From Hyposmocoma kahamanoa (Eukaryota; Arthropoda; Insecta; Lepidoptera; Cosmopterigidae): a stretch of DNA of 64,000 bases. Position 1 is the first letter of the stretch. Each line of letters opens with the position of its first letter. The notes beneath the pieces are model-generated. The model had not been told where the DNA came from, searched no databases, and saw nothing but the letters and a program-made list of their open reading frames with translations. The stretch spans positions 4,357,342 through 4,421,341 of the forward strand of contig NW_020653900.1 in the NCBI RefSeq assembly GCF_003589595.1. The letters are read 5' to 3'. The position numbers and the translations under genes were made by a program. This document shows positions 1 through 10,795 of the stretch, piece after piece.

Positions 1-716
1 ATTCCAAAAATGTGTACCTTAATAAAGTAAGAGAAATTCCAGCTTGATCTGCTGGTTAGTTTCTGATATAAAGCTAAAATTGTGCGATTTTAGAGTTCAT
101 GTGCATCTTAACGAATCCTAACAAATTTAGTACCAAAAAAATGTAGTAAGTGTAGGACCATTTTGGAGCTCTACTTATAAAAACTTATTTTGCATGTAAT
201 GCATATGGATATTCCTTTTTCTGTATGTTAGCTGGTTATAGTCCCCCTTCTCAGACGGAGCTTTCACCCTGTTTGTATGGTATAAAATGAAATATTCTAA
301 TGAGAATTCGTCGGACCAGACACGCTCAACCATTTTCCGCAGGCAAAGACGTTTTCGCTACTCGTGTCTAGATGTCGCTATTCTGTTGGTACACCGCGAA
401 TTAATCCTTTTCGGTTTCAAAAGTTCATTGTAATACTGAAACTAGATAAAAGATGGCGCTGTAAGGCCTATACAAATTTAGAATTTATTTTAGAGTGAAC
501 ATTGTTAATAAGCACAATTATTGATAAATTTTAATAAAGAGGGTGTTAGGTACTTCTCTATATAATTGTGTCAACTACTTATAATCATTTCTATTATTTA
601 ATGCTAACCAGTAATTCATTATAATCATATCTGCAGTGTGCGTTGTAGTTTAACAAGTATTTACAAAACAGATAACAAAATTCTACATTATACTTATACT
701 AACATGTTAGCTAAAC
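1..716. other. No recognised feature
   Basis: AT-rich DNA without a convincing ORF. A slightly less AT-rich patch at about 300-480 has no family I recognise. Confidence 0.6.
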
Positions 717-992
717 GTCCTTGTGAAAGAGTTCGTCCAGGGAACCTTACATATTTCTGCCGCCAAGCAGTAACGTGAGCATTACTGCCTGCGTTCCCGT
801 TTTGAAAGGTAAGAGTGCTGGTGAAATTACAAGCACATGAGACTTGTCAATTTATTATGTCTCTGGGTGACGTGTGCAGAGGCAATGTCCCTCTGATCTT
901 AGCTCTGAGTAGTACTGCAACTGCTATGGACAGGCGTGTCGCTGACCACCAGGTGATCCACTTGTTCGTTCATTCGCTTAGTATCAAAAAAG
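717..992 (+). repeat. R1 dispersed repeat, nearly complete
   Basis: R1 is defined by comparing copies in this window. A complete copy is about 300 bp, begins GTAGCAGTAGAGCTCCTTG, passes a hairpin-like AGCAGTAATGTNAGCATTACTG and the segment GGTAAGGGTGCTGGTGAAAT, and ends CGTCCCGTCACTTAGTATCA followed by an A-run. The A-rich end suggests retroposition, but no clear tRNA promoter boxes are visible, so the class is unassigned. This copy lacks only the first few bases and ends GCTTAGTATCAAAAAA. Confidence 0.85.
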
Positions 993-2190
993 CCGCAATA
1001 TATTGTAATTATAAATTTTAAAGTAAGTAATTCAATTATTAGATTGGAAGTGTCATGACAGAAACAGACGAGAAAAGTAAATCTTAGCGGAAATGGAAAC
1101 GATTGCGGATGTAGAAGCGGAAGTGTACCTAAGTTCCATACAGATCTTGTTTTTATTTCATAATTGCACTTCTTAATACAACACACAAAAACCTTCACGC
1201 GTCTCATCCACAGTAAATTTTCGATTAAAGTTCCAGTATAAAAGTTGCGGAAGCAAAAACAGAAATAGATGTGAAAAGATGCACGGTAGTTCCATAGTTG
1301 CGGAAACAGAAGCAAAATGTTACTTCCTCCTATAACCGCCAGGGGCGCTTTACAATTCCTACATACTATTCAAAATTATAAAATATTTTACTCGATCTTT
1401 ATCGCTAAATATGAAAAAATCGAAAAGACCTTACTATATTAATTTGTGTATGTGCTTGCTGCAAATCTTTGTTTTTGGTTTTAAAATGAGAATAATTATA
1501 TTTTTTTATTAATTTTAATACCTTGTTTTGTAATATCGGCAACTTTTCAATCATACCTTACAATAAGTCGTACGACAAAATCACATGTCATGTCTAGTCA
1601 TTAATCATTGAAATTAATAAGGTGAGTTTGTAATTTGATAACAAAATTAGAACGTATCTTGTATTCGTACATTTTCATTGCATCTAAAGTCAAATTTGGC
1701 ACTATTTAAAAGTTATTTTACGATTTTCGGTCAATAAAATTATTAAAATGATTAAAAATCCATTTAAAAATTGCAATAACATTCATGCCAATAATTTATC
1801 GAAAACTCGTACTAAAATTTTCAAAAAACGCTCAATAGTTAATAAGTATTTATTTATTGACAATTGGCTATATAGCACTATAAAGATAACAAATAATTAT
1901 GAAACTGAAAATATAATAAAACTTAAACGAAATTTCTTAAAAATGTAATGAAACCTAAAAAAAGTTAGTCACGAAGTAACTTTTTTTGAATTGCTTATTT
2001 TTATAAATTTCACGTCGTGATACGAGTTTGCTATGAAAGAAAAGGTGAACGGATTTCGGATTCAGAATGTAAACTGCATGGACAGTGAATTGTTTTTGTG
2101 AGGTCATAGTACGACTTTGACAGGCAATCCAACTTACAGGCTTAAATAGGATTGCTCTAAGAGCTCATAGTAGGTCCCCTGATCGTTTCA
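993..2190. other. No gene recognised
   Basis: Includes a stretch at 1080-1320 with repeated GCGGAA-type words (possibly an old repeat) and a 66-codon AT-rich ORF at 1748 that resembles no family. Nothing else is supported. Confidence 0.5.
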
Positions 2191-2191
2191 T

Positions 2192-2370
2192 CGCATGAGA
2201 CGAAAAAAATCGGAACAGCCGAAGTTGGTCAAATTTCGTAAAATATTTTTTATACAAAATGAATAAAATTGATTTATTTGTTTTAATGCTAATAGACAAT
2301 TCACACAAAATGAATAGCATTTTATTAAATTTGATCAACTTCTACTGTTCCGATTTTTTCTTCCTACGCA
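2192..2370. mobile_element. Fold-back (MITE-like) element with inverted ends of about 40 bp
   Basis: The left arm (2192-2236) contains AAAAATCGGAACAG and AAGTTGGTCAAATTT; the right arm (2327-2370) is its near-complement, containing AAATTTGATCAACTT and CTGTTCCGATTTTTTC. About 90 AT-rich bases separate them. No target duplication could be defined by eye, so the family is unknown. Confidence 0.65.
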
Positions 2371-3117
2371 ATAAAATTATACTTACCTATAACAAACTGA
2401 GTCTTAAATCATAAAAAGAACATGAAAATCATAAAAATAATTCAAACGACATGAAATAAATTATGCACCCATATGTGAAATTTTATAACTCTCTATTTAA
2501 GGTTAAAAAATCGATTAATTTCATTCGTAGCATCTTTCCAACTTTCTCCACAAAAGTTGTCATTTTAGATGTGGTCTTGTTATACAAAAGGTGACCAATA
2601 TTCTTTAATTACTTATTTATTCTTAATCTTCAATTCGCGACCAGACTGGTATGGTCGTCTGGGAAATAAAATAGTACCCATTATTAGATAAAACGTAATT
2701 CTCTTGTGATGGTTTCTTTCTCCAGTCAGAGTACAAAGGGAAAAGATCCGATACAAAAGATTCTGCGCTTATTTATTACAAATTTTTTCCCGGCAATAGC
2801 TGTTTTGGCGGTATTGGCTATGACCAACAATAAAATCAGAAGTCAGTTTAAAATATTATTTAAAATTTTATTGAACTGAAAGAAGAGCGCTGGATCAACC
2901 ATTTTTCATACTAAAACTTGAAAATTAAGTTTTGGTTTCTCGTGTTCAATTGTTACATTGTTGTATGCCACCTTAAATATATTTAATTACATTAATATGT
3001 ATTGTATAAACGTGTGCTATAGTAACCCTTTGAGTTCTAACTCAGAGGGTAACTAATGAAGAACACACAACTTACAAACGAAAACACGAAATTTGACAGT
3101 TATAATTGTAACATTTT
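2371..3117. other. No recognised feature
   Basis: AT-rich intergenic sequence; no ORF or repeat match within the window was noticed. Confidence 0.5.
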
Positions 3118-3340
3118 TATTAAAAAAAACCGACCTCAAAAGTTCGTGGAATTACATCTATTCGCTAAGTTTTATTGAAATCGGTTACCGGAAAGTGCGG
3201 AAAACCAGTTTCATCCCCTAGTTTGCCACCCTTATAGGTGCAATATTTTCTTCAAATTTAAATGGGACCAATATTGAGGTACCCTTTTTCCAACAAAAAA
3301 ATAATCATCAATAGCGGTTCCTAAACTTCCTCCCTTTCGC
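3118..3340 (+). repeat. F6 repeat (AACCGACTT-ended), truncated at right
   Basis: F6 elements start AAACCGACTTCAAAAGTTC, contain ATTGAAATCGGTTACCGGAA and a conserved GGTGGAATATTTTCTTCAAAT block, and in full copies end TTTTTGAAGTCGGTTAA, so the outer 9-15 bp are inverted. This copy has the left end and middle; the right inverted end is missing. Confidence 0.75.
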
Positions 3341-4404
3341 TGATGACATCGACTTGATTATACTTATACGGAAGGCTCATCGCTTGCATTGTCTGCGTCG
3401 ACTTCTTTAACCGTTGAGGATCACGGCGAAAGCGATGCTCTGTCACAGAATATACGGCTTCTTATCGCCTCTCATTGCTTACTGGTACAAGTAATTACAT
3501 ATCGCACAGCTATCGCAATAGTGTTGTAACTCAAAATATGTGAAATTCAAGATTATACCATTTCTGAACGTAAAATTTGATCCTCTAAAAGTCAATAAAA
3601 CTCTTGTAAGAAGCAGTTAAAAGATTTCTACTTAATTTAAAACTATATAAACTTTTTGTGAGCTAGTTTTGGACAAAACAGTCATTTCTCAAAAATATGA
3701 AGTTATTGTTTCAATTTTATTTTTAAATATATTTGGCAAGTAGAAAATTGTTTAGACATCTATAATAAACTTTTCACTTCTCATGCTCTTTAAGTTCGTA
3801 TTTATGCTGGGGGTAGGCTGCATAAATTAGGATTTTATGCTCTACTGTATAAAATTAAAAAAAACATCACATTAAATGTGTCTAATTGTTTTATTTTGCA
3901 TTGAATTTTAATTAAATAACCGTTTATTTGTAATACTGCTGTTTAATTTCCTCGTAATCGAAGTGAAAAGCAGAGGGTATAACTCGTTCATGCAATCAAT
4001 TTTACCTTCGACTAAGATATATACGTCTCACGTAAAATGAAGAGTTTTATACACTTGTTGTACAATCTACTATTAACCTATACAAAATTCTTATAAATCT
4101 TTCAAGGCAATTGAGTAATTCGTTTTCCATCGATTCTGAAAAAATATACTTTTTGAGTTAATACACTATTGTATTAACAGTGCGATAAAAAATATCTGAA
4201 ACATTTCCAGCGACCTTGGTCTAGAATAATAAAATAGACAACACACGCGGTTTTAATTTATACTATCCTTTTGCTAATAAAACATCGGAGATAGTAATTA
4301 TATCTCGTTTACTATTGGAACAGAGAAATGTTTATCGATTGTTTCTTACATGAGTGGAATTAATACATCACGTCAATATAGCTTACGGAAGAAATAGTGC
4401 CGTA
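3341..4404. other. No recognised feature
   Basis: AT-rich sequence upstream of C15. No ORF and no internal repeat was identified. Confidence 0.5.
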
Positions 4405-4439
4405 TATTATGTATTTAATAATACTAATAATAATAATGG

Positions 4440-4640
4440 CCTGTGACCTCCACTAATTAATTCCATTAAATTAATTCCAGCCAGCGTTGCTAACAACTTG
4501 AAGCGGTTGGATTTCAGTAACGTGTCGCTTCCAGCACAAATGCAGAAGGCGATCCTGCTCGATACGGCACGTATTTTTCGCCGGTTCTTGAACCTGAGTC
4601 CCTGACCCCGGCCGACTGTGCTAATGACGGGGAGTACCGC
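4440..4640. other. GC-richer block sharing a short segment with 54430-54485
   Basis: A clear rise in GC against the surroundings. Bases about 4505-4560, including GTGTCGCTTCCAGCACAAAT, resemble 54430-54485 (CTGTCGCTTTCAGTACAAAT) over about 50 bp. It may be an ancient repeat or a duplicated non-coding element. The minus-strand 80-codon ORF across it has no family similarity and is not called. Confidence 0.4.
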
Positions 4641-4649
4641 CACTCCCAT

Positions 4650-5285
4650 TTAAAAAATCAAAATTAATCTCTTAGGCCTTGGGAGAAGCGAGAGTTTAAA
4701 ATAGATATAATAATACGAAATTTATTTGTGTATAAAACACAGGTTATACAGAAGTTGAAGGTATGTTACACATTCACTTATAATATTACATGGGCATGTA
4801 CACACGGATATAATAAGTCGGTCAGAATTTAAACGCGATGATAGTTTAATGGGTCAATTTTAATGGTAATTAGATGTCACATCAATAATGTCCAATGTCA
4901 AAAATTAGACAATGAATTTAGGGATTTATCATTGAAAAATTCGGACACTGTAAAGTACATTTCATTAGTCAATAAGTTGTTTAATTTTTAAATAGCATAA
5001 GGTTTTTATTAAATCTTAGTGCTTTCGTTAAGTTGTTGTAAATTTTTGGCGTCATATTTCTATCTGATAGACTAGAAAGCATCAGTACCTAAGTCATACA
5101 ATGCACTGCATTGCACCTCATATAAAATACATGTTGATTATAGACGAGGTGCTCTTGGGTATTGACAAGTAGGGCCCAGACTATTTTAAATTAAAGATTC
5201 AGGGCGGATTGGGAATATCACTTTAATAAGTAACGTATTAATTATAAATGACTAATTAGGAATAACTTTAGACTAATTAGGCTCC
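4650..5285. other. No recognised feature
   Basis: AT-rich upstream sequence; nothing supported. Confidence 0.5.
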
Positions 5286-5400
5286 TTAGAGCTCCTTGTA
5301 AATGAGTTCATTCAGGGAAGTATTACCACCTTACCTATTTCTGCTGACAAGCATTACTGCGTTCCGGTTTTGAAGGATAAGGGTGCTGGTGATATTAGAC
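5286..5400 (+). repeat. R1 repeat, 5' third only
   Basis: Runs from GAGCTCCTTGTAAATGAG to GGGTGCTGGTGATATTA and stops abruptly where an S2 SINE fragment begins at about 5402. Several small deletions shorten the middle. Confidence 0.8.
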
Positions 5401-5401
5401 A

Positions 5402-5505
5402 ACCACACATTACACTCAAACTCATGAAAGAAACAAATACCGGCCTTCGGAATTCGGAACAGGAATCCGGGAAATCAGCATGTTAACCGTTCAGCCACAG
5501 TTACA
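5402..5505 (-). repeat. S2 SINE, short internally deleted copy
   Basis: Matches S2 (defined at 13838) in ATTACACTCAAACTCATGA and at the tRNA-like head, which on the minus strand reads GTGGCTGAACGGTTAACATG (A-box region) followed by a decayed B box. It abuts an R1 fragment. Confidence 0.65.
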
Positions 5506-5509
5506 ATTT

Positions 5510-6069
5510 TTTTTATGTAGTTATTAGTTAGTATTATTTTTACGTCTTTTGTATGATAAAACCACTTTTGACGTAACATGTGGCATTATTATACCCTTGG
5601 AGCATATATGCTCTAAGATTATACCAAAGGTACGATATTAGCACGTATATACAAGTAAGCACGTAAATATGTGGTGTATTAATGTTTTATGTGATTTTTA
5701 CGTTGTAGGTACAGTCAAGAGCTTGATGTAAACTTGTCACTATGGAATTTGGACCGTTCTTATTTATAAGCAGTATAGAGTTGAATTTAAATCTTAAGTT
5801 TAAACAGGGTTTGTCGGGACCACGAGACATGTACCTATAGGGCTCGAAACGTGAACAAATATATCGTAAATTCGAAAATATAGTTTCATTTCTCGAGAAC
5901 CTAATCTTACCTTCGAACTAATGAGTCGATACTATCTCAGTTCAAATTTAAATTTTTCCCGTGCTAACACGGTTCATTTTGCAGGGACACTGGCTTCATT
6001 TCAGAATTGTTTTTTTTACAAACAAAATTAAAAACATTCGAAAAATTTATATGGTATACTATGTACGTG
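5510..6069. other. No recognised feature
   Basis: AT-rich; contains the near-palindromic TTGGAGCATATATGCTCTAA at about 5597. No gene is visible. Confidence 0.5.
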
Positions 6070-6109
6070 CTTATAGTGCGCCCCACGTAAACGTGGGGCG
6101 CACTATAAG
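6070..6109. repeat. Perfect 19-bp inverted repeat with a 2-bp loop at the mariner left end
   Basis: CTTATAGTGCGCCCCACGT, then AA, then its exact complement ACGTGGGGCGCACTATAAG. The right half is the left terminal repeat of the mariner copy at 6092; the left half is a second, inverted, truncated copy of the same end. Confidence 0.95.
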
Positions 6110-7357
6110 TTTCCGGAATGAATAAGAAAGAAATACTATAAATGGTCAGATGTGAATTTATTGCTTCTCAAAATATTGTCCGTTAGCCTTAATGCAATTT
6201 TTCATACGAATGAACCAATTTTGAAAACATTTATGCCACTCCTCCGTGACAATCTCTGAAATATATTTTTCATACTCTTCGACAGCCTCTTCAGGTGATG
6301 AAAATCGTTGACGGCGTAACTGGTTCTTATTTTTTGGAAATAAATAAAAGTCACAAAATGCCAGGTCGGGACTGTACGCGGGATTGTTCATAAAGTCGAC
6401 GTTGTTCACCTTCAAAAATTCATTTGTCTGTCTGGCCGTGTGCAATGAGAACTGGCATTATCCTGGTGCAAGATGATACGGCGTTTACGGTTATCTTTAC
6501 GGAGTTTGTCAATAACTTCCGGCAAACAAATGTTCCTGTACCAATCACTATTCACGGTACAACGATTCTCCAAAGCAACAGTAGCCACGTGTCCAGTTTT
6601 ATTAAGAAAAGAAGCAATCATCCGCTTAGAGGCACTTTGTACGCGTGCCACTTTGGTTGGTTTCGGCTCATATTGAAAGACCCATCGATTTTTGCTGAGT
6701 TTTGGGATCGTAACTATAAATCCATGTTTAGTCACCTGTTACTATATCCCACACCAAATTTGACGCCCCTTCGTTGAATCTAGTAAGCATGGCGTTGCAC
6801 CATGTGACGCGATCCGTTTTTTGAGCCTCAGTCAAATTGTGTGGGATCCACCGAGAGCACAGCTTTTTCACACACAAACGTTTGTGTACTATTGATTGTA
6901 TTTGACTCGTGCCTATGCTTAAAGATGTCCGAATCTCATGGTATGTCACATGCCTGTCTGTTTTGATCATACGGCGCACAGCATCGATGTTTTTGTTATT
7001 CACAGCAGTTGGACGAGCGACCATCACGAAATTCGTCACTGAGACAAACCAGCTATAAATAGTCGTCTTGCATGGTGCTTCATCGCCAAAAGCAGTTTGA
7101 AGCCGAGCGAAGCTCCGCTGAACTGTTAAGTTACAGTTAAAGTCGTAGAAAATCATACTACGAAAATTTTCACGAGTTAAATCCATGGCAATGTAGACAA
7201 CGAATTTCTAAAATGACGCCACTATGTAAAAACAAGGGACAGTCAGATGAAACAAAGTGTGTACTACAGCCAAAGAGTTCCATTTTCAAATGTTGTAATT
7301 ACTTTAAATTTCGTTTATGTAAGTGGCTAGTTCCGGAAACTTATAGTGCGCCCTATG
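6092..7357 (-). mobile_element. mariner (Tc1/mariner superfamily) element, copy 1
   Basis: Terminal inverted repeats of about 28 bp: CGTGGGGCGCACTATAAG...TTCCGGAA at the left and its imperfect complement ending CGCCCTATG at the right, followed by TA. The left TA duplication is mutated. Length 1266 bp fits a full-size mariner. The transposase pseudogene inside reads on the minus strand. A close relative sits at 44462-45765. Confidence 0.95.
6158..7186 (-). pseudogene. mariner transposase pseudogene, copy 1
   Basis: Reads from ATG at 7186 (MDLTRENFRSM) to a stop at 6158 after YFEKQ, spanning 1029 nt against 1053 nt in copy 2, a net loss of 24 nt. The N-terminal helix-turn-helix region and the DD34D catalytic core can be followed: GD at the first Asp, HQDNASSH at the second, YSPDLAFCDFYLF at the third. 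Lesions: a deletion with frame change near 7015-7060, removing the segment that reads LSDEFRDG in copy 2; a TAA stop directly after the first catalytic Asp (6728-6730); a frame change near 6680; and another near 6430 beside the second Asp. It cannot make transposase. By eye it is close to copy 2, so the family was active not very long ago. Confidence 0.93.
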
Positions 7358-7475
7358 TATTTAGTTCAGTTGATATAAAAAAAATCATTGGTAAAAAAAA
7401 TCATGTAATGTTTTTATCGTAAAAAATTTTTAGGAATCGTGTTTTCGCACCATATAATAAACAGTGTATAGGTAT

Positions 7476-7760
7476 CATTGACTTATAAATAAATGGACGA
7501 CTGGTCTAATACAAAACCACGAAAAAAGTGTCCCAAGTCAACCTATTTAAACGTAGTGACATGTAAAGGAATATGAAAAAGCTAAAACGTTGAATTTAAA
7601 TTGTAATGTCATCGCAGTGCTGTCTAATTTTGCTTGCTTCGCTGTCAGTCGAACAAACGAAGACTAAAGCGTGAATGACGCTCTGTATACGATTTTAAAG
7701 CCCTATAAGTTCGGACACTTTTTAGCGCGGACCCGACGTCCATATAATTGTAAGTCAATG
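7476..7760 (+). mobile_element. hAT-type MITE, copy 1
   Basis: 285 bp. Starts CATTGACTTATAAATAAATG and ends with the inverted form TTGTAAGTCAATG. Flanked by the perfect 8-bp duplication ATAGGTAT (7468-7475 and 7761-7768). The 8-bp duplication and CA..TG ends point to the hAT superfamily. No ORF inside. Confidence 0.93.
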
Positions 7761-7769
7761 ATAGGTATC

Positions 7770-8799
7770 CTCAATTTTACTTTATATTTTTTCCAAAGTG
7801 ATGGGTTTGACACCAAAGTGTAGAATTATTCCGCATAACAAATTATGCTAACTCTTAAGTGTCAAGCTTGACCGACCTTTGAGCTTGTGCCATTTCAAGG
7901 TTTGTTCCAATCCAAAGACCAAAGTGTCAAGATTAATGTGCTCTGGACTGCACTGTCGCCGTTTAACATCAGGTAAAATGAGAGGCCAAATACGCGTACC
8001 TACCTATATTTTTCCATAACAAAAATTAATCACTAATTATCAAAAAGTACTCATGCTATCTTAGATACATGGAGTTGCAGTCCAAATTTGATTTAGCAAA
8101 AACCAATTTTTATAACCATCGCAAATCTAAAGCCTGCTACCGCATGATACCATCTAAGTCATCTCCTTCTCTGACCCAATACGTAAGGTAGCTATAAGTT
8201 ATCTTCAACAATGTATTATTCCTACTCATCTACCACCATAACGTGAACTCCAAATCTATCATATTATAAAGTGCATTGTCTGCTACGGAAGAGGTCGGCC
8301 GACCGCCGAACGTAAATAATTTAAGTGTCTTAAAAGATTCAAAAATAGTTTCCTAACATTGCCCCCCTTAATATGTACACCATTTGTCAGGCCATAACTG
8401 GATTTAAACGACGCGTTACACGACAAAAGGACACGCCTCCTCACAAAAATATACCTGTCGCATTTCAACTTTGCCACCAATAATGGGCTGGAATGTATTG
8501 CCGTCTCGTTCTGTAGAACAGTCGTGCTCATGTTTACCTTGTTAGAGCTCTCGTAAAAACGTGCCAAGTGCTCTACAACGCTCTACAAGATGTTACTCTA
8601 GTCTAAATGTATTTAAAGAACGTTTTTCTGTGATGGTTGAAATAAAGGGGGGATGAAATTGAAGTCAAACAGAGAGTAAAAGGGACGGAACGTGCTCTTC
8701 TGTTTAAGTTAGTGGGTCCAAACGAGTTTTTGTGTTTATAAATCGTATTAAGCTTTTGTTGGAAACTGTTCCACTCAACGGGCAATAGTTGAGGCGTTT
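7770..8799. other. C15 upstream region, no gene
   Basis: About 8283-8600 is less AT-rich (CGGCCGACCGCCGAACG near 8295) and lacks any repeat I can match, so it may hold proximal regulatory sequence. Minus-strand ORFs of 94 and 68 codons here show no family features. Confidence 0.4.
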
Positions 8800-9089
8800 G
8801 TGCGGTCAAACTATCACGTTCGTAATTCGAAAAGTGGTGGGGACCGCGCTGATTGGCTCGTATTGTTTGTGGTGATTCGGTCGCGGTCGGTCGAGGGAAG
8901 CGCGCGAAAATTTTCTAAATTAGAACTTAAATCCGATTGGAATTATATTCTGAGATTCAGATTTCAAATAATTTCGACCAATCAAAATTAACGTGAATAC
9001 TTTGAAAAATGTTTCCGGACGGTACATCAGAGATTAGGTGAAAAATTTGTGCCAGTGTTCCAATTTAAGGACAAGCTAAATAGTAAAAA
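8800..9089 (+). promoter_or_regulatory. Probable promoter and 5'UTR of C15
   Basis: The 290 bp before the ATG include a local CpG-rich island (about 8800-8910) that stands out from the AT-rich surroundings. An inverted CCAAT box (GATTGGCTCG) lies near 8850 and GC-rich CGGTCGCGGTCGGTCGAGGG near 8880. No clear TATA box was seen, so the exact transcription start is not placed. Position next to the start exon and base composition are the evidence; transcript data would settle the start. Confidence 0.45.
9009..9041 (+). other. Short upstream ORF in the presumed C15 leader
   Basis: ATG at 9009 opens a 10-codon frame ending TGA at 9041, 48 bp before the C15 start. It does not overlap the main frame. 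If transcription starts upstream of 9009 it could lower translation of C15. Its context (AAAAATG) is favourable. Whether it lies in the mRNA is unknown. Confidence 0.3.
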
Positions 9090-9642
9090 ATGTCTTCAGT
9101 GCATTCAGATGACGATCAGGAAGAGATCAACGTGGACTCCGACAGTAGATTGTCGGGTCAGTGCGATAGAAGTATTATTTCGGAAGACAGAGATTCAGAG
9201 CACAGCTATCATGAGAGATACCGTGATTCACCGAATGAACACATGACAGATACTCAGCAAAGGGTAAATTTGCCGTTTAGCATATCTCGTCTCTTAGGCA
9301 AACAATTCGAGGATTTAGAGAAACGCCGTAATTCTGGGGAAAGTGATGACAGGAGTGACCAGGACACTGAATCTGAGAGTGCTAAGGATGATGCGAAAGA
9401 CATTTCTGGGTTGCCTTTGAATTTTTCTCATACCCCAGGACTGTATCCTAATTCTGGACTGTTGTTGAGACCTGGTTTAGGGTTGGGTGGTGGATATGGG
9501 TTTGGGGGCAGTCCAGGGGTGGTGAGAGTACCTGCTCATAGAGCGTTGGGAGCTTTGGGCGCGTGGGGAGTGGCGCTAGACCCCATGCGGCAAGCTGCAG
9601 CTGCTGCCTTTGCGCATCAGGTTGTTAAGGATAGACTCAATG
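9090..9642 (+). CDS. C15: C15/Tlx homeobox protein, coding exon 1 (N-terminal 184 codons)
   Basis: First coding exon of a TLX-class homeobox transcription factor, a nuclear DNA-binding regulator (C15/clawless acts in distal leg and antennal patterning in Drosophila). The ATG at 9090 follows AAAA and has two in-frame stops directly upstream (9081-9086), so it is the first possible start in frame. Residues 1-50 are rich in Asp, Glu and Ser. LPFSISRLL at 61-69 fits an eh1 (Groucho-binding) motif. A second acidic patch covers about 84-104, a Gly/Pro/Leu-rich stretch about 110-150, and an Ala-rich stretch ends in HQVVKDRLN, matching the KDR block that precedes the homeodomain in TLX proteins. The exon ends in phase 1 at AATG, followed by the donor GTGAGT at 9643. 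The frame stays open a little into the intron by chance. Strength of the call comes from the in-phase join to exon 2; the disordered N-terminus alone would not identify the family. Confidence 0.9.
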
Positions 9643-9734
9643 GTGAGTACTTCATCAATACACTTTATCTTTGCAAACTTCAATATCAATATATATATAT
9701 AGGTATTATACTATATACGTACTTGAGCCAAGAG

Positions 9735-10145
9735 GCATGTCGCGAACTGATGGCAAACGCCCGAACGGAATGACTCTCATCCCTTGGAGTATAGGCCGGG
9801 CACTGGTGTGGGAAGCCACGTGTGCCGACACACTTGTCCCATCCCGTCTCCAGCATACGAGCAAGAGAAAGAATAAAAAGTATTAAGTACCAGGACCTCG
9901 GTTCCGAATGCCTATTTACATCCTTTGGAGTCGAAACCCTTGGGCCGTGGGGTCTCGGTGCCCTACATCTGTACAAAATTTTATCCAAAAAGTCAATAGA
10001 CTGTCTGGGAAGCCCAAAGGCTAAGCTACCTTGCCCAGCGCATTAGCATAGCCATACAAAGGGGGAACGCTGCCAGCATCTTGGGCACCTTGCCGCGGGG
10101 ACCCAATTTTATTAATGTAATTTAATCCTAGTTTTAGTTTATACT
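9735..10145 (+). mobile_element. F4 retroelement, 3'-terminal coding fragment
   Basis: Translation in shifting frames gives [19 protein letters not shown], then FGVETLGPWG with LYKILSK, then AIQRGNAASILGTLPRG followed by stops. I recognise this as the C-terminal region of a widespread metazoan retroelement ORF, often annotated only as reverse-transcriptase-associated; the clade is uncertain. At least two frame changes break it. It starts about 90 bp after the C15 exon 1 donor. Related 3' pieces lie at 14395-14685 and 48030-48160, and all share the end CCTAGTTTTAGTTT, as expected for 5'-truncated insertions. Confidence 0.75.
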
Positions 10146-10377
10146 ACAGCGAAGTCGGATTGAGGGTAAGTTTCATTAAAGTTGTTATAAATACCCCAAC
10201 ATGACGATAGAACTTATTAATGTAAATCTATAATAAACATTTCATCATGCAGTTTTGTGTGCCAATGATTCGCACGATTCTACTATTCAGAAAACAATGT
10301 CCGGCAAGGTCTTGCACATTATGATTTCTTCCCAACGTTTCGCGAGTCTTAATACTAAATGTGCCAGAAAAATCACA

Positions 10378-10495
10378 CCAACACCCGGTCTCAAATTAGA
10401 ATTCCATCTACTATAAGTAAGATCAACGATATGAATTTCGGGGCACTACGCAGAACAGCCAGACCCAAATCAATGGAATTTTGGTATATGAGCTG
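10378..10495 (-). repeat. S1 SINE, truncated copy
   Basis: Aligns with the body of the S1 SINE at 34703: CCGGTCTCAAATTAGAATTC, the CTACTATAAGTA segment and GCCAGACCCAAATCAAT are shared. The tRNA-like head is missing. Confidence 0.6.
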
Positions 10496-10519
10496 TAAGA
10501 CGTTGACATTACGTGTATA

Positions 10520-10660
10520 AATAATAACAAGAACAACGCATACCTACACTCGTAGTTCCGCACTAGGGAAACCCTTTATCGCAGGTGCCATAAATACACA
10601 CACCCCAACTCACGAGAAAAATAAATGTAGTCTTCGGTGTGTTGGCCATACAAATATTAT
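10520..10660 (-). repeat. S2 SINE, copy without head
   Basis: Shares ACTAGGGAAACCCT, GCAGGTGCCATAAATACACA and CTCACGAGAAAAATAAATGT with the S2 copies at 13838 and 43992. It decays after about 10650, before the tRNA-like part. Confidence 0.7.
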
Positions 10661-10795
10661 TATTGTTAATACAGTATAATACATACTGCCCTCCTTGTCA
10701 TAAGTAACAAATTTGCATTTTGGTAACTTTCGAGATACTGCCAACAAAAGTCTTTCTTTTAACAATAAAACTGAAACTAAATTTTGACTTTTTGA

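Noticed and set aside
4407..4649. 80-codon minus-strand ORF in a GC-rich block
   Set aside because: No family motif, and the part shared with 54430-54485 is not maintained as a protein frame.
6424..6777. Plus-strand 117-codon ORF, and a matching one at 44812-45135
   Set aside because: Antisense shadows of the mariner transposase pseudogenes.
9643..9773. Open continuation of the exon 1 frame past 9642
   Set aside because: It runs through a strong GTGAGT donor into TA-rich sequence and a retroelement; the in-phase join to exon 2 explains the gene better.
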